DNA from: Gammaproteobacteria bacterium
GTDB taxonomy: Bacteria > Pseudomonadota > Gammaproteobacteria > Ga0077554 > Ga007554
Assembly (NCBI GenBank): GCA_040183005.1
Contig: JAMPIW010000007.1
Coordinates: 1,558,188-1,622,187 of the forward strand
Direction: 5' to 3'
DNA length: 64,000 bases
This document shows positions 25,407 to 35,462 of this stretch, one piece after another. Within the stretch, counting starts at the first letter, position 1, and every line of letters starts with the position of its first letter. Below the pieces are notes generated by a model. It searched no databases. It was not told the DNA's origin and saw only the letters and a program-made list of their open reading frames with translations. The position numbers were made by a program, and so were the translations under genes.

Positions 25407-27224
25407 ATGACCCCCGCACTGCAAACACTCCACGCCGTTTTTGGCTACAGCGAATTCCGCGGCAATCAGGCTGCGATTGTCGAACATATTATCAACGGCG
25501 GCGATGCGCTGGTGTTGATGCCGACTGGCGGCGGAAAATCATTGTGTTACCAGATCCCGGCGCTGGTCCGGCGTGGCGTAGGGATCGTGATATCACCACT
25601 AATTGCACTAATGCAGAATCAGGTGGATGCCTTGCTGCAGGCAGGCGTTAAGGCTGCGTTCCTCAATTCCAGCCTGACTGGGCAAGCAGCCTCACAGGTC
25701 GAACAGCAACTACTGCGTGGTGAGCTGGACCTGCTGTATGTCGCGCCGGAACGTCTCATGACGCCGCGCTTCTTGCAATTGCTGGAACGCGCCGAACTCG
25801 CGCTGTTCGCCATTGACGAGGCGCACTGCGTCTCGCAATGGGGGCACGATTTTCGCGCCGAATACTTGCAACTCTCTGTGCTGCACGAACGCTTTCCTGA
25901 CGTGCCGCGCATTGCCCTCACCGCCACTGCTGACACGCCTACCCGCCATGAAATCGTCGAGCGCCTGGGGCTGTCCGAGGCACAGCAATTCGTCTCCAGC
26001 TTCGACCGCCCCAACATCCGCTACCGCATCGTGCAAAAGGCCAACACCCGCCAGCAACTACAGGCCTTTCTGGAGACAGAGCATCGCGGCGACGCCGGGA
26101 TTATCTATTGCCTGTCGCGCAAACGGGTTGAAGAAACCGCTGCATGGCTGGCAGAACGCGGCTGGGATGCCCTGCCCTACCACGCCGGACTGGACAGTGA
26201 CACACGCCAGAAAAACCAGCAACGCTTTCTGCGCGAAGAGGGTGTCATCATGGTCGCCACCGTGGCTTTCGGCATGGGCATCGACAAACCCAACGTGCGG
26301 TTTGTCGCGCATCTGGATCTACCGAAAAGCATGGAAGGCTACTATCAGGAAACTGGACGCGCAGGACGCGACGGCCTGCCCAGCAATGCCTGGATGGCCT
26401 ATGGGCTGGGCGATGTCATCACCCTGCGTCAGATGGTCGACAGCGGCGAGGCCAATGAGCAACGCAAGCGGCTGGAACGGCAAAAGCTCGATGCCCTGCT
26501 CGGCCTCTGTGAGAGCACGCTGTGCCGCCGCCAGGTGCTGCTCAATTATTTTGGCGAGCAATATAGCGCGTCCTGCGGTAATTGTGACAACTGCCTGGAA
26601 CCCGTGCAGACCTGGGACGGCACCATCGCCGCGCAGATGGGATTATCCTGCGTTTACCGCACCGGGCAGCGCTTCGGCGTGGGACACCTGACCGATGTGC
26701 TGCTTGGCAAATCCACCGACCAGGTGCAGCGTTTTGGCCACAGTAAACTAAGCACCTTCGGCATCGGCAAGGAATTCAGCCAAACGCAATGGAGCGGCAT
26801 CTTCCGGCAACTTGTGGCAGCGGGAATGCTGGCGGTGGACATGGAAGGGCATGGCGGCCTGAGACTGACCGATGAAAGCCGTCCCCTGTTGCGCGGCGAA
26901 CAAAAAATCGCCTTGCGCAAAGACCCGGAATCCAGCGGCAAGAAACCCAAATCCTCGCAATCCGCGCTTTCATCCAAAGCGGCATACCACTTTGACTCAC
27001 CCGAATCCGAGGCTTTGTGGCAAGCACTCAAGTCAAAGCGTATGGAACTAGCCCGCGAGCAGGGCGTGCCACCCTATGTAATATTCCACGACAGCACCTT
27101 ACGGGAGATGGTAGAGCGGCGCCCGCAACGACTGGCACAACTCGCCGCCATCCCTGGCATTGGCAAACAGAAACTCGAACATTACGGCGAGGAATTTTTG
27201 GAAGTGCTGGTGGATTTTGCTTAG
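25407..27224 (+). CDS. recQ: ATP-dependent DNA helicase RecQ
   Basis: A 605-residue 3'-5' helicase for recombination repair. Motifs: [35 protein letters not shown] (Walker A), [16 protein letters not shown] (DEAH box), [18 protein letters not shown] and [10 protein letters not shown]. The zinc-binding Cys cluster ([17 protein letters not shown]), winged-helix RQC region and C-terminal HRDC domain ([18 protein letters not shown]) follow. An in-frame ATG at 25386 would add seven residues; neither start has a clear Shine-Dalgarno sequence, and I favour [17 protein letters not shown]. Confidence 0.96.
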   Translation: MTPALQTLHAVFGYSEFRGNQAAIVEHIINGGDALVLMPTGGGKSLCYQIPALVRRGVGIVISPLIALMQNQVDALLQAGVKAAFLNSSLTGQAASQVEQQLLRGELDLLYVAPERLMTPRFLQLLERAELALFAIDEAHCVSQWGHDFRAEYLQLSVLHERFPDVPRIALTATADTPTRHEIVERLGLSEAQQFVSSFDRPNIRYRIVQKANTRQQLQAFLETEHRGDAGIIYCLSRKRVEETAAWLAERGWDALPYHAGLDSDTRQKNQQRFLREEGVIMVATVAFGMGIDKPNVRFVAHLDLPKSMEGYYQETGRAGRDGLPSNAWMAYGLGDVITLRQMVDSGEANEQRKRLERQKLDALLGLCESTLCRRQVLLNYFGEQYSASCGNCDNCLEPVQTWDGTIAAQMGLSCVYRTGQRFGVGHLTDVLLGKSTDQVQRFGHSKLSTFGIGKEFSQTQWSGIFRQLVAAGMLAVDMEGHGGLRLTDESRPLLRGEQKIALRKDPESSGKKPKSSQSALSSKAAYHFDSPESEALWQALKSKRMELAREQGVPPYVIFHDSTLREMVERRPQRLAQLAAIPGIGKQKLEHYGEEFLEVLVDFA

Positions 27225-27277
27225 GCGCCCATCGGCATCATGAAGGGCACCTAAGCGTTTCACCACCCGCATTGTGC

Positions 27278-28054
27278 CTACTTCTCGACAAAAGCACGCT
27301 CGATAACATAGTGGCCTGGGTCGCCGATGCGCGGCGATACAACAAATCCTCGTTTATCCAGTAACGCACAGGTTTCAGCGAGCATGCCGGGGCTGCCACA
27401 GAGCATCACCCGATCATGTTCCGGATTCAGCGGGGGCAAACCGATATCTTTAAACAACTTGCCGGTTTCAATCAGATCAGTGAGTCGCCCCTGGTTTTCA
27501 AAGGCTTCCCGCGTTACGGTGGGATAGTAAATAAGTTTCTCGCGCACGCTCTCGCCAAAGTATTCGTTTTGCGGCAGATGGTCTTTGATGAAGTCGGAGT
27601 AGGCCAGTTCGTTGACGTGGCGCACGCCATGCACCAGCACAACCTTTTCATACCGCTCGTAGGCTTCAGGATCCTTGATGATGCTCATGAACGCGGCCAG
27701 GCCCGTTCCGGTGCTCAACAAATACAGCGTTTTTCCGGGCAGCAGATCATCCAGCACCAGTGTGCCGGTGGGTTTGCGGCTGACAAACAGCGGATCTCCC
27801 ACCTGCAAGTGTTGCAGACGTGAGGTGAGCGGGCCATCCGGCACCTTGATGCTGAAGAATTCGAGATGCTCTTCGTAATTTGCGCTGACGATGCTGTAGG
27901 CGCGCATCAAAGGCCGCCCATCGACTTCCATGCCAATCATAACGAATTGGCCATTCTCAAATCGTAGCCCTGGATCACGCGTTGTAGTAAAGCTGAACAG
28001 CGTGCTGTTCCAGTGATGTACGCTCAATACGCGCTCAGTTGAATAAGTGGCCAT
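27278..28054 (-). CDS. fpr: Ferredoxin/flavodoxin-NADP+ reductase
   Basis: A 258-residue FAD enzyme that exchanges electrons between NADPH and ferredoxin or flavodoxin. FAD binding is seen in LMRAYSIVSANYEEHLEF, NADP binding in LYLLSTGTGLAAFMSIIKD, and the family ending HYVIERAFVEK is present. It is 18 bases downstream of etfA on the same strand, so it may be co-transcribed with the electron-transfer flavoprotein genes. Confidence 0.95.
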   Translation of the reverse strand: MATYSTERVLSVHHWNSTLFSFTTTRDPGLRFENGQFVMIGMEVDGRPLMRAYSIVSANYEEHLEFFSIKVPDGPLTSRLQHLQVGDPLFVSRKPTGTLVLDDLLPGKTLYLLSTGTGLAAFMSIIKDPEAYERYEKVVLVHGVRHVNELAYSDFIKDHLPQNEYFGESVREKLIYYPTVTREAFENQGRLTDLIETGKLFKDIGLPPLNPEHDRVMLCGSPGMLAETCALLDKRGFVVSPRIGDPGHYVIERAFVEK

Positions 28055-28072
28055 GTTTCAATCTCGACTATT

Positions 28073-29002
28073 TTAGAGGTTGTGTTCCAATTCTTTTACC
28101 GTTTCAAACAGGTCCGCGACCAACCCATAGTCCGCCCATTGGAAGATCGGGGCGTCCGGGTCGTGGTTGATTGCCACGATCACCCGGCTGTCCTTCATGC
28201 CGGCGAGATGCTGCACGGCGCCGGAGACGCCGACGGCGATGTAAAGATCCGGGGCGACGACCGTGCCGGTTTGTCCGACCTGCCATTCGTTAGGGGCATA
28301 ACCGGCATCGACTGCAGCGCGAGTTGCCCCAAGTGCCGCATTAAGTTTGGCCGCGAGCGGCGCAAGAACCTGCTGGAACTGCTCGGCGCTGCCCAGCGCC
28401 CGACCACCGCTGACGACGACGCGGGCAGTGGAGAGTTCTACGCGATCGGTCGGCTGAATTTCGGTGCTGAGCCATGCCGAAAGACCAGCATCACCTGTCG
28501 TCGGCAGAGTATCGATTGCCGCGACACCACCGTCGGGGGCGGCCGGAAACGAGGTCGCACGCACAGTGAGCACCTTGATCGCGTCGGTGGTTTGCACCGT
28601 GGCGTTCAGATTACCGGCGTATATCGGCCGCACAAAGGTGTTCTGATCCACAATCTGAGTGATTTCCGACACCACCGCCACGTCCAGCAAGGCGGCTACG
28701 CGTGGCAGCAGGTTTTTGCCAAAACTGTCGGCGGCCGCCATCACTGTGGTGTAATCCGGCGCGATGCGTACCAGCAGGGGGGCGAGGTTTTCCGGCAGGC
28801 CATGGGCATAAGCCAGATCATCGACTACCCGAACCCGGGTGACGCCCTGCACCTTGGCGGCGGCCTGAGCCACTTTATCCACGCCATGGCCGGTTATCAG
28901 GAGATGAATATCGCCGCCCAAGGCCGTCGCTGCGGTGACGGCCGAGCGGGTGGCGGGTTTGAGTTCGTGATGGTCGTGTTCGGCAACAATGAGGATAGTC
29001 AT
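28073..29002 (-). CDS. etfA: Electron transfer flavoprotein, alpha subunit
   Basis: A 309-residue subunit that holds FAD. The C-terminal FAD domain shows [40 protein letters not shown]-like [19 protein letters not shown] and [16 protein letters not shown]. With EtfB it carries electrons from acyl-CoA or related dehydrogenases to ETF-quinone oxidoreductase (gene at 30969). Its start overlaps the end of etfB by four bases. Confidence 0.97.
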   Translation of the reverse strand: MTILIVAEHDHHELKPATRSAVTAATALGGDIHLLITGHGVDKVAQAAAKVQGVTRVRVVDDLAYAHGLPENLAPLLVRIAPDYTTVMAAADSFGKNLLPRVAALLDVAVVSEITQIVDQNTFVRPIYAGNLNATVQTTDAIKVLTVRATSFPAAPDGGVAAIDTLPTTGDAGLSAWLSTEIQPTDRVELSTARVVVSGGRALGSAEQFQQVLAPLAAKLNAALGATRAAVDAGYAPNEWQVGQTGTVVAPDLYIAVGVSGAVQHLAGMKDSRVIVAINHDPDAPIFQWADYGLVADLFETVKELEHNL

Positions 29003-29748
29003 GGCAACACCTTGGCTTCATCGCGTAGTTTTTGCAGCAGTTCCGATACGCTGGACACCTTGATTCCCGGCGCTCGTGCAGGCGGCTCCGCCACCCGCAG
29101 CAGCTTCAGACGCGGCGCCTGATCTACACCCAAGTCGGACGACTTTAGGGTTTCAATCGGTTTTTTCTTGGCCTGCATGAGGTTAGGCAGCTTAACGTAG
29201 CGTGGCTCGTTGAGCCGCAAGTCAGTCGTAATCACGGCTGGTAGTGGCAGCGACACCTTTTCTTGTCCGCCGCTGATTTCCCGCGTAACCACCACGCGGT
29301 CGGCCGTCAATTCGAGTTTCGAGGCGAATGTACCCTGCCCGACGTTAAGTAGCGCCGCCAGCATTTGCCCGGTTTCGGCAGCATCGTCATCGATGGCCTG
29401 CTTGCCGATGAGGGTGAGCTGCGGCTGCTCACGCTGCACGACGGCCTTGAGTAGTTTGGCGGTTGCCAGCGGCTCAGTCACCGCGTCCGTTTCGACCAGA
29501 ATCGCCCGATCCACGCCCATAGCCAGCGCGTGGCGCAACACATCCTGGCTCTGGGCGGTGCCCACCGCCACGGCGACGATCTCGGTGGCGATGCCCGCTT
29601 CCCTGAGGCGCAACGCCTCTTCCACGGCGACTTCGTCGAAGGGATTTATGCTCATTTTGACAGTGGCGATATCGACATCCGAGCCATCCGCCTTGGGCCG
29701 CACCTTGATGTTGTAGTCGACAACACGTTTTATTGCAACGAGTAGCTT
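28999..29748 (-). CDS. etfB: Electron transfer flavoprotein, beta subunit
   Basis: A 249-residue subunit that binds AMP. The ATG at 29748 (MKLLVAIKRVVDYNIKVRPK) follows GGAG and matches the family start; a TTG five codons upstream is less likely. ISINPFDEVAVEE-type and LIGKQAIDDDAAETGQML regions are typical. It overlaps etfA and is divergent from the LysR gene. Confidence 0.97.
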   Translation of the reverse strand, partial: KLLVAIKRVVDYNIKVRPKADGSDVDIATVKMSINPFDEVAVEEALRLREAGIATEIVAVAVGTAQSQDVLRHALAMGVDRAILVETDAVTEPLATAKLLKAVVQREQPQLTLIGKQAIDDDAAETGQMLAALLNVGQGTFASKLELTADRVVVTREISGGQEKVSLPLPAVITTDLRLNEPRYVKLPNLMQAKKKPIETLKSSDLGVDQAPRLKLLRVAEPPARAPGIKVSSVSELLQKLRDEAKVLP

Positions 29749-29808
29749 CATTAAAAACTCCAATGCCCGAACACGGTCGCGATAAACTTACACAAGCTAT
29801 TTACGGCG

Positions 29809-29828
29809 ATTCTAATAGATAGTAGAAT
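29809..29828. promoter_or_regulatory. Candidate LysR-type operator between etfB and lysR
   Basis: ATTCTA and TAGAAT are perfect 6-bp arms around an 8-base centre, within an AT-rich 126-base divergent intergenic region. Its size and position fit a LysR-family binding box. No binding data; inferred. Confidence 0.5.
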
Positions 29829-29874
29829 ATTTGTTAAGTTAATTATATTAATATTATTAATCAATTTTATTTAT

Positions 29875-30801
29875 ATGAGATTTTCGCTACGACAGCTTGA
29901 AGTTTTTGTCGCCATCAGCCGTTACGACAACGTCTCGCGCGCGGCGGAGGCGTTGTCGCTCAGCCAATCCGCAACCAGTATGGCGCTGATCGAACTGGAA
30001 AAACAGTTTGATACCCGCCTCTTCGACCGTGCCAGCAAGCGGCTGCAACTCAACGAACTCGGCCACTTATTGTTACCGAAAGCCATCGAATTGCTGGATC
30101 GGGCCAAGGCTATTGAAAGCCTGTTGGCGGGTGATGCCGGGTTCGGGCCGCTGCGGATTGGTGCGTCGTTGACAATAGGCAATTATCTCGCCACTTTGCT
30201 GATCGGGAATTTCATGCAGCAACATCCGAGCTGCCATGTTCATCTGGATGTAGCCAATAGCGCCTCCATCATCCAGCGCGTGGCCCATTTTGACCTTGAC
30301 CTGGGGTTGATCGAGGGCGATTGCCAGCACCACGACCTTGAAGTCATCCCGTGGGTCGCAGACGAACTGATGATCTTTGCAGCTCCGGAGCATCCCCTTG
30401 CTCAACAGTCCGAAGTCTCTTTAGACGACCTGGTATCCGCTAAATGGATCGTACGCGAGCCAGGTTCCGGTACGCGCCAGACCTTCGATCATGCGATGCG
30501 TAGCGTATTATCCCAGCTTAATATCCTACTCGAACTAGAACACACTGAAGCGATTAAACGAGCGGTAGAGTCAGGATTGGGGATTAGCTGCATCTCCCGG
30601 CTCGCGCTCAAGGACGCGTTCCGGCGTGGCAACCTTGTGCCGCTGACGGTGAAGGGTCTCGATTTCGGACGCCATTTCCATTTCCTGCTGCATAAGCAGA
30701 AATTCCGCACCCATGGTATGCAGGAATTCCTGGCGCTCTGTCAAAAGGTCTCAGTCAACGTCCGTTACAGCGACGAGATCGTCCTGCCACGGCCGACGTG
30801 A
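29875..30801 (+). CDS. LysR-family transcriptional regulator
   Basis: A 308-residue regulator. The helix-turn-helix region is MRFSLRQLEVFVAISRYDNV..RAAEALSLSQSATSMALIEL (1-48), followed by the periplasmic-binding-like effector domain (LRIGASLTIGNYLATLLIGNF; WIVREPGSGTRQTFD; AVESGLGISCISRLAL). The WIVREPGSGTRQTF segment is typical of the CysB/CbbR/YeiE side of the family. Divergent to etfBA and followed by ETF-QO, it may control both; the effector is unknown. Confidence 0.93.
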   Translation: MRFSLRQLEVFVAISRYDNVSRAAEALSLSQSATSMALIELEKQFDTRLFDRASKRLQLNELGHLLLPKAIELLDRAKAIESLLAGDAGFGPLRIGASLTIGNYLATLLIGNFMQQHPSCHVHLDVANSASIIQRVAHFDLDLGLIEGDCQHHDLEVIPWVADELMIFAAPEHPLAQQSEVSLDDLVSAKWIVREPGSGTRQTFDHAMRSVLSQLNILLELEHTEAIKRAVESGLGISCISRLALKDAFRRGNLVPLTVKGLDFGRHFHFLLHKQKFRTHGMQEFLALCQKVSVNVRYSDEIVLPRPT

Positions 30802-30820
30802 GCGTTATCCCTTTGATGAA

Positions 30821-30934
30821 AGATTGTCCATTAGCCCCAGAACCGTTCGCCCTGAGCCTGTCGAAGGGCCGTTCATGGTTCGACAAGTTCACCACGAACG
30901 GCGTTGTGCGCTCTATTTGCCTAATGGACAATCT
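30821..30934. repeat. Nested inverted repeat with a CCGTTCGCCCTGAGC core
   Basis: Outer arms AGATTGTCCATTAG (30821-30834) and CTAATGGACAATCT (30921-30934) are perfect 14-bp complements. Inside lies an imperfect inverted repeat of CCGTTCGCCCTGAGCCTGTC type (30843-30901), a widespread proteobacterial intergenic repeat. A second copy with different outer arms lies at 32647-32765. Confidence 0.85.
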
Positions 30935-30968
30935 GGAATGAATATATCCAACTGGTATGGAGTGTAGT

Positions 30969-32618
30969 ATGGAACGTGAATCAATGAGCTATGACGTGGT
31001 GATCGTCGGCGCCGGCCCGGCCGGGCTTGCCGCAGCGATTCGCCTAAAACAATTGGCAATCGAGAGCGGGCAGGAGCTTAGCGTCTGCGTGCTGGAAAAA
31101 GGCTCGGAGGTGGGCGCGCATATATTGTCCGGCGCCGTGATCGATCCTATCGCGCTGAATGAGCTCATCCCTGACTGGCAGGCCAAAGGGGCTCCACTCC
31201 ATGCCCCTGTCACCGAAGAGCATTTTCTCGTTCTCACAGAGAGCAGCAGCTGGCGAATCCCGAACGGGTTGCTACCGCCACTGATGCGCAACAACGGCTG
31301 CTACGTTGCCAGTCTTGGTGACCTCTGCCGATGGCTCGCACGACAGGCGGAGGAAATTGGCGTGGAGATCTACTGCGGCTTCGCCGCTGCCGAGGTCTTG
31401 TACGACGCCAACGGGGCCGTCACAGGGGTTGCGACTGGCGACATGGGCATCGCCAAGGACGGCAGCCACACCGCCAACTACACCCAAGGCATGGAGCTGC
31501 ACGCGAAATATACCCTGATCGCCGAAGGCGTGCGCGGCTCACTCGCACGGGAAATCGAACAGCGATTCAAGCTGCGCGACGACATTGAGCCGCAGAAATA
31601 CGGGATAGGCTTTAAGGAGTTGTGGCGGATCGATCCCTCCCGACACCAGTCTGGATTGGTATTACATTCACAAGGCTGGCCGCTCGGCAGCCATACAGGG
31701 GGAGGCTCTTTCCTCTACCACCTGGCGGACAATCTGGTCGCCGTCGGCTTCGTTGTGCATCTCAATTATGAGAACCCACACCTCTCTCCCTACGACGAAT
31801 TCCAGCGATTCAAGACCCATCCCGCGATCCGCAGTTTTTTCCAGGGTGGGCAACGACTCGCCTACGGTGCTCGCGCGGTTAACGAAGGTGGCCTGCAATC
31901 CATCCCCAAACTGTGCTTTCCGGGCGGTGCCTTGATCGGATGCTCAGCGGGCTTCGTCAATGTGCCACGCATCAAAGGCAGTCACAATGCCATGAAGTCC
32001 GGCATGCTGGCGGCGCAGGCCATAGCCGACGCGATCATGGAAGGCCGCGCCAACGATGAGTTAACAGCCTACCCTGAGGCGCTTAACGCCTCGTGGATTC
32101 AGAAAGATCTCTACAAGGTGCGCAATGTTAAGCCGGCCTTGACGAAGTTCGGCACTGTGCTCGGCACGCTGTATGGCGGCCTCGACATGTGGCTGCACTG
32201 CCTCGGCGTAAACGTGCCGTGGACGCTGAAACATGGCCAGCCAGATCATACCAGCCTGAAACCGGCCAGCGAGACCAGCCCTATACACTACCCTAAACCA
32301 GACGGTGTGCTCACCTTCGACAAGCTCTCTTCCGTTTACCTGTCAAACACGAACCACGAAGAAAATCAGCCCTGCCACCTGCGCCTCAAGGACGCCAGCG
32401 TGCCGATTGCGGTCAACCTCGCACGCTTCGACGCGCCGGAGCAACGCTATTGCCCGGCGGGCGTGTATGAGATCGTAACGGAGAGCGGTCAACCCCACTT
32501 ACAGATTAACGCCCAGAACTGCGTACACTGCAAGGCCTGCGACATCAAGGATCCGACGCAGAACATTGTCTGGACAGTGCCGGAAGGGGGCGGCGGGCCA
32601 AACTATCAGAGCATGTAG
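30969..32618 (+). CDS. Electron transfer flavoprotein-ubiquinone oxidoreductase
   Basis: A 549-residue membrane-associated FAD and [4Fe-4S] enzyme that passes electrons from ETF to quinone. FAD is bound at VVIVGAGPAGLAAAIRLKQL; GSHNAMKSGMLAAQAIADAI is typical; the cluster Cys are in the C-terminal NCVHCKACDIKDPTQNIVW. The ATG at 30969 (MERESMSYDVV) matches the family; one four codons upstream is possible. It completes an electron route with etfBA. Confidence 0.97.
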   Translation: MERESMSYDVVIVGAGPAGLAAAIRLKQLAIESGQELSVCVLEKGSEVGAHILSGAVIDPIALNELIPDWQAKGAPLHAPVTEEHFLVLTESSSWRIPNGLLPPLMRNNGCYVASLGDLCRWLARQAEEIGVEIYCGFAAAEVLYDANGAVTGVATGDMGIAKDGSHTANYTQGMELHAKYTLIAEGVRGSLAREIEQRFKLRDDIEPQKYGIGFKELWRIDPSRHQSGLVLHSQGWPLGSHTGGGSFLYHLADNLVAVGFVVHLNYENPHLSPYDEFQRFKTHPAIRSFFQGGQRLAYGARAVNEGGLQSIPKLCFPGGALIGCSAGFVNVPRIKGSHNAMKSGMLAAQAIADAIMEGRANDELTAYPEALNASWIQKDLYKVRNVKPALTKFGTVLGTLYGGLDMWLHCLGVNVPWTLKHGQPDHTSLKPASETSPIHYPKPDGVLTFDKLSSVYLSNTNHEENQPCHLRLKDASVPIAVNLARFDAPEQRYCPAGVYEIVTESGQPHLQINAQNCVHCKACDIKDPTQNIVWTVPEGGGGPNYQSM

Positions 32619-32646
32619 AGTAAGATCGATGCACGCGTTAACAATC

Positions 32647-32765
32647 GGGATTAACCCCAATACTAACCGTTCGCCCTGAGCTTGTCGAAGGGCGGAAAAC
32701 TAGCCATTCATGGTTCGACAGGCTCACCACGAACGGCTTAAGTGAACAGTATTGGGATTAACCCG
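32647..32765. repeat. Second nested inverted repeat with the same core
   Basis: Outer arms CGGGATTAACCCCAATACT (about 32646-32664) and AGTATTGGGATTAACCCG (about 32748-32765) are near-perfect complements. The inner core (32667-32736) is again a CCGTTCGCCCTGAGC / GAACGG repeat. It fills the gap between the convergent ETF-QO and nasA genes and may act in both directions as a terminator. Confidence 0.85.
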
Positions 32766-35450
32766 TTAAACAAGCGATTCCGCCGCGATCAACGCCTTCA
32801 ACTCAGGAATGCAGGAGCCACAGTTAGTTCCTGCCTTGAGCGCCTGGCCGATGGCATCGGTGGTGACGAGGTGGTCTTTGCGTATTGCCTCGACGATGGT
32901 GTTGATGCCTACGCTGAAACAGGCGCAGACGATGCGGCCTGCGTCGGCCTGACCTTTGCCGGGGCGGCCTGCGAGGATGCTGGGGCGCACTTCGGGCGAT
33001 AACTCTTCTTCTGCGAACAGGCTGGCCAGCCAGGTACGTGGTGGCAGATCAAAGCTGGGTGCGACGAACACGCAGCTTTCCAGGCGATTGTTGACGATGC
33101 GCGCGCCGCGATAGCGTCCGGCGGCCTTGTCCATATATTCGATCCATTCCACCTTGTCATCGGCTGCGCACAGCAAACTCCGCGCCCAGCGCGCCCATTC
33201 CTCTGGCTTGTGTTCACCTGCCAGCTCATAGCGCCAGAAGCTCTTGCCTGCGGCGCTGACCCAATAATCAACGCCCTCGAAGACCAGAAGACTCCGCCGC
33301 GAGAGCAGGAAGCCATGCCAAACCGGGGCATAGGGTTCGACGTGCACCGGCGTATGCTTGAGTTCGGGTTGACCAGAAATGGGGTCGGTAACAGGGTTGA
33401 CCAGCGCATCGACGCGCCCGCTGCTGGCGAACTGGTCATTCCAGTGCATAGGCACAAAGACGCTGCCACGCCGCTGATCCGGCGTGACTTTGACGCGTGC
33501 GATCATCGAGCCCCAGCGACTATTGAGACGTGCCAGCCCGCCGTCTTTTGCGCCGATCTGCACGGCATCCTCAGGATGCAGCTCGGCATAGGGTTCAGTA
33601 ATGTGCACTGACAGGCGTGGCGATTTGCCAGTGCGTGTCATGGTATGCCATTGATCGCGCACACGGCCAGTGTTGAGGACTAATGGATATTCAACATCAA
33701 TTTCATTGCGTGGCGGACGCGGTGTGATGGCAATAAAACGCGCCCGTCCACTGGGCGTAAAAAACCGCCCATCGCCAAACATGCGTTCGGTGCCGCGGGG
33801 CTGCTTCGCATTGACCGGCCATTGCACAGACGTCATCGCGTCATACTCGGCATCGCTGTGGAGTGCCAAACCGCTGATATCAAAATCACGGCTACCTGCG
33901 TTGTCCACACCGGATAATGCAGCATACTCGCGAAAGATCTGCGCCGGGGATTCGTAGTGAAAGGCCTCGCCAAATCCCATACGCCTGGCAACCTCGTTGA
34001 TGATCCACCAATCGGGTTTGGCTTCACCGGGCAAAGGCAAGAATGAACGTTGACGCGAGATGCGCCGTTCCGAGTTGGTGACGGTGCCGTCTTTCTCGCC
34101 CCACCCCGTAGCAGGCAGCAGGATGTGTGCGCATGCCGTGGTGTCGGTGCTGCGGATGCAATCTGAAACCACTACCAGCTCACAACCCTGCAAGGCCCGT
34201 CGCACCGCATCAGCATCAGGCAGGCTGTCCACCGGATTGGTGGCGATGATCCACACCGCTTTGACACGGCCCTCGCCGATGGCCTGGAACAAATCCACCG
34301 CCTTGAGTCCAGCTTTATCGGCGATCACTGGTGCACCCCAGAAGCGCTGCACGATCTGCCGGTGCTGCGGATTCTCAAGCTCCATGTGCACTGCCAGTTG
34401 ATTGGCAAGCCCGCCCACCTCACGCCCGCCCATGGCATTGGGCTGGCCGGTGATGGAAAACGGCCCCATGCCGGGACGCCCGATGCGGCCCGTCAGCAAA
34501 TGACAATTGATAATGGCATTGACCTTGTCGGTGCCGCACGAAGACTGATTTACACCCTGCGAATAGGCGCTCACCACCTTCTCTGTGCGAGAAAACCAGC
34601 GGTAAAATTGCGCGACATCGGTCGCGGCGAGACCACAGTGTTGAGCCACTGCATCAACGGAAGGCGCACTGGTGATGGCTGCATCCAGCGCGGCATCCAG
34701 GCCTTCGGTATGCGTGGCGATAAAGTGGGAGTTGGCGTCGCCATTATTGTTTAGATACGTAAGCAGCCCATTAAACAGCACCGTATCCATGCCCGGCTTG
34801 ATGGCGAGATGCAAATCCGCGATATCGCAGGTCTGGGTGCGGCGCGGGTCAATTACAACAATTTTTAAATCGGGATTCTGCTTTTTGGCCTGGGTGATGC
34901 GCTGAAAAATCACCGGATGGCACCACGCGGTATTGGAGCCCACCAGTACGATCAGATTCGCCAGCTCCAGATCGGTATAGTTGCCTGGCACCGTATCCGA
35001 TCCAAAGGCGCGCTTATGCCCTGCAACCGAGGAGGCCATACACAATCGTGAATTGGTGTCAATGTTGGCCGAACCAATGAACCCCTTCATCAGCTTGTTG
35101 GCGACATAATAGTCTTCGGTAAGAAGCTGCCCGGAAACATAAAACGCCACGGCATCCGGCCCATGCTCGCGGATGATACGCATAAAACCCTCGGCCACGG
35201 CACCCAGCGCGGAATCCCAATCGACACGCTTGCCGCGTATCTCGGGATAAAGCAGACGTCCGTTGAGATCAACCGTCTCGCCCAGCGCGGAACCCTTGGA
35301 GCATAAGCGCCCGTAGTTGGATGGGTGCTGTTCGTCACCACGAACTTCCACGCTTCCGTCGTGCGCAACGCTGGCCAGCACACCGCAGCCCACGCCACAA
35401 TACGGGCACGTGGTTTTTATAGGCGCGCCGGCCTCGATGACATTGATCAT
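32766..35450 (-). CDS. nasA: Assimilatory nitrate reductase, catalytic subunit
   Basis: An 894-residue cytoplasmic molybdopterin enzyme reducing nitrate to nitrite. The N-terminal [4Fe-4S] Cys are in TCPYCGVGCGVL and LCSKG, the Mo-bis-MGD domain includes LIVLVGSNTAWCHPVIFQR and SQGVNQSSCGTDKVNAI, and the C-terminal molybdopterin-guanine-binding domain follows. The last 60 residues carry a BFD-type [2Fe-2S] domain (VCACFSVGINT, AGTNCGSCIPELK), as in NasA. It is the last gene of the nirB-nirD-nasA set. Confidence 0.95.
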   Translation of the reverse strand: MINVIEAGAPIKTTCPYCGVGCGVLASVAHDGSVEVRGDEQHPSNYGRLCSKGSALGETVDLNGRLLYPEIRGKRVDWDSALGAVAEGFMRIIREHGPDAVAFYVSGQLLTEDYYVANKLMKGFIGSANIDTNSRLCMASSVAGHKRAFGSDTVPGNYTDLELANLIVLVGSNTAWCHPVIFQRITQAKKQNPDLKIVVIDPRRTQTCDIADLHLAIKPGMDTVLFNGLLTYLNNNGDANSHFIATHTEGLDAALDAAITSAPSVDAVAQHCGLAATDVAQFYRWFSRTEKVVSAYSQGVNQSSCGTDKVNAIINCHLLTGRIGRPGMGPFSITGQPNAMGGREVGGLANQLAVHMELENPQHRQIVQRFWGAPVIADKAGLKAVDLFQAIGEGRVKAVWIIATNPVDSLPDADAVRRALQGCELVVVSDCIRSTDTTACAHILLPATGWGEKDGTVTNSERRISRQRSFLPLPGEAKPDWWIINEVARRMGFGEAFHYESPAQIFREYAALSGVDNAGSRDFDISGLALHSDAEYDAMTSVQWPVNAKQPRGTERMFGDGRFFTPSGRARFIAITPRPPRNEIDVEYPLVLNTGRVRDQWHTMTRTGKSPRLSVHITEPYAELHPEDAVQIGAKDGGLARLNSRWGSMIARVKVTPDQRRGSVFVPMHWNDQFASSGRVDALVNPVTDPISGQPELKHTPVHVEPYAPVWHGFLLSRRSLLVFEGVDYWVSAAGKSFWRYELAGEHKPEEWARWARSLLCAADDKVEWIEYMDKAAGRYRGARIVNNRLESCVFVAPSFDLPPRTWLASLFAEEELSPEVRPSILAGRPGKGQADAGRIVCACFSVGINTIVEAIRKDHLVTTDAIGQALKAGTNCGSCIPELKALIAAESLV

Positions 35451-35462
35451 TACCTTAGGCTA

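Noticed and set aside
28082-29122. Long plus-strand open frame of 346 codons opposite etfA/etfB
   Set aside because: It is the antisense shadow of two strongly supported genes and has no protein-like features of its own.
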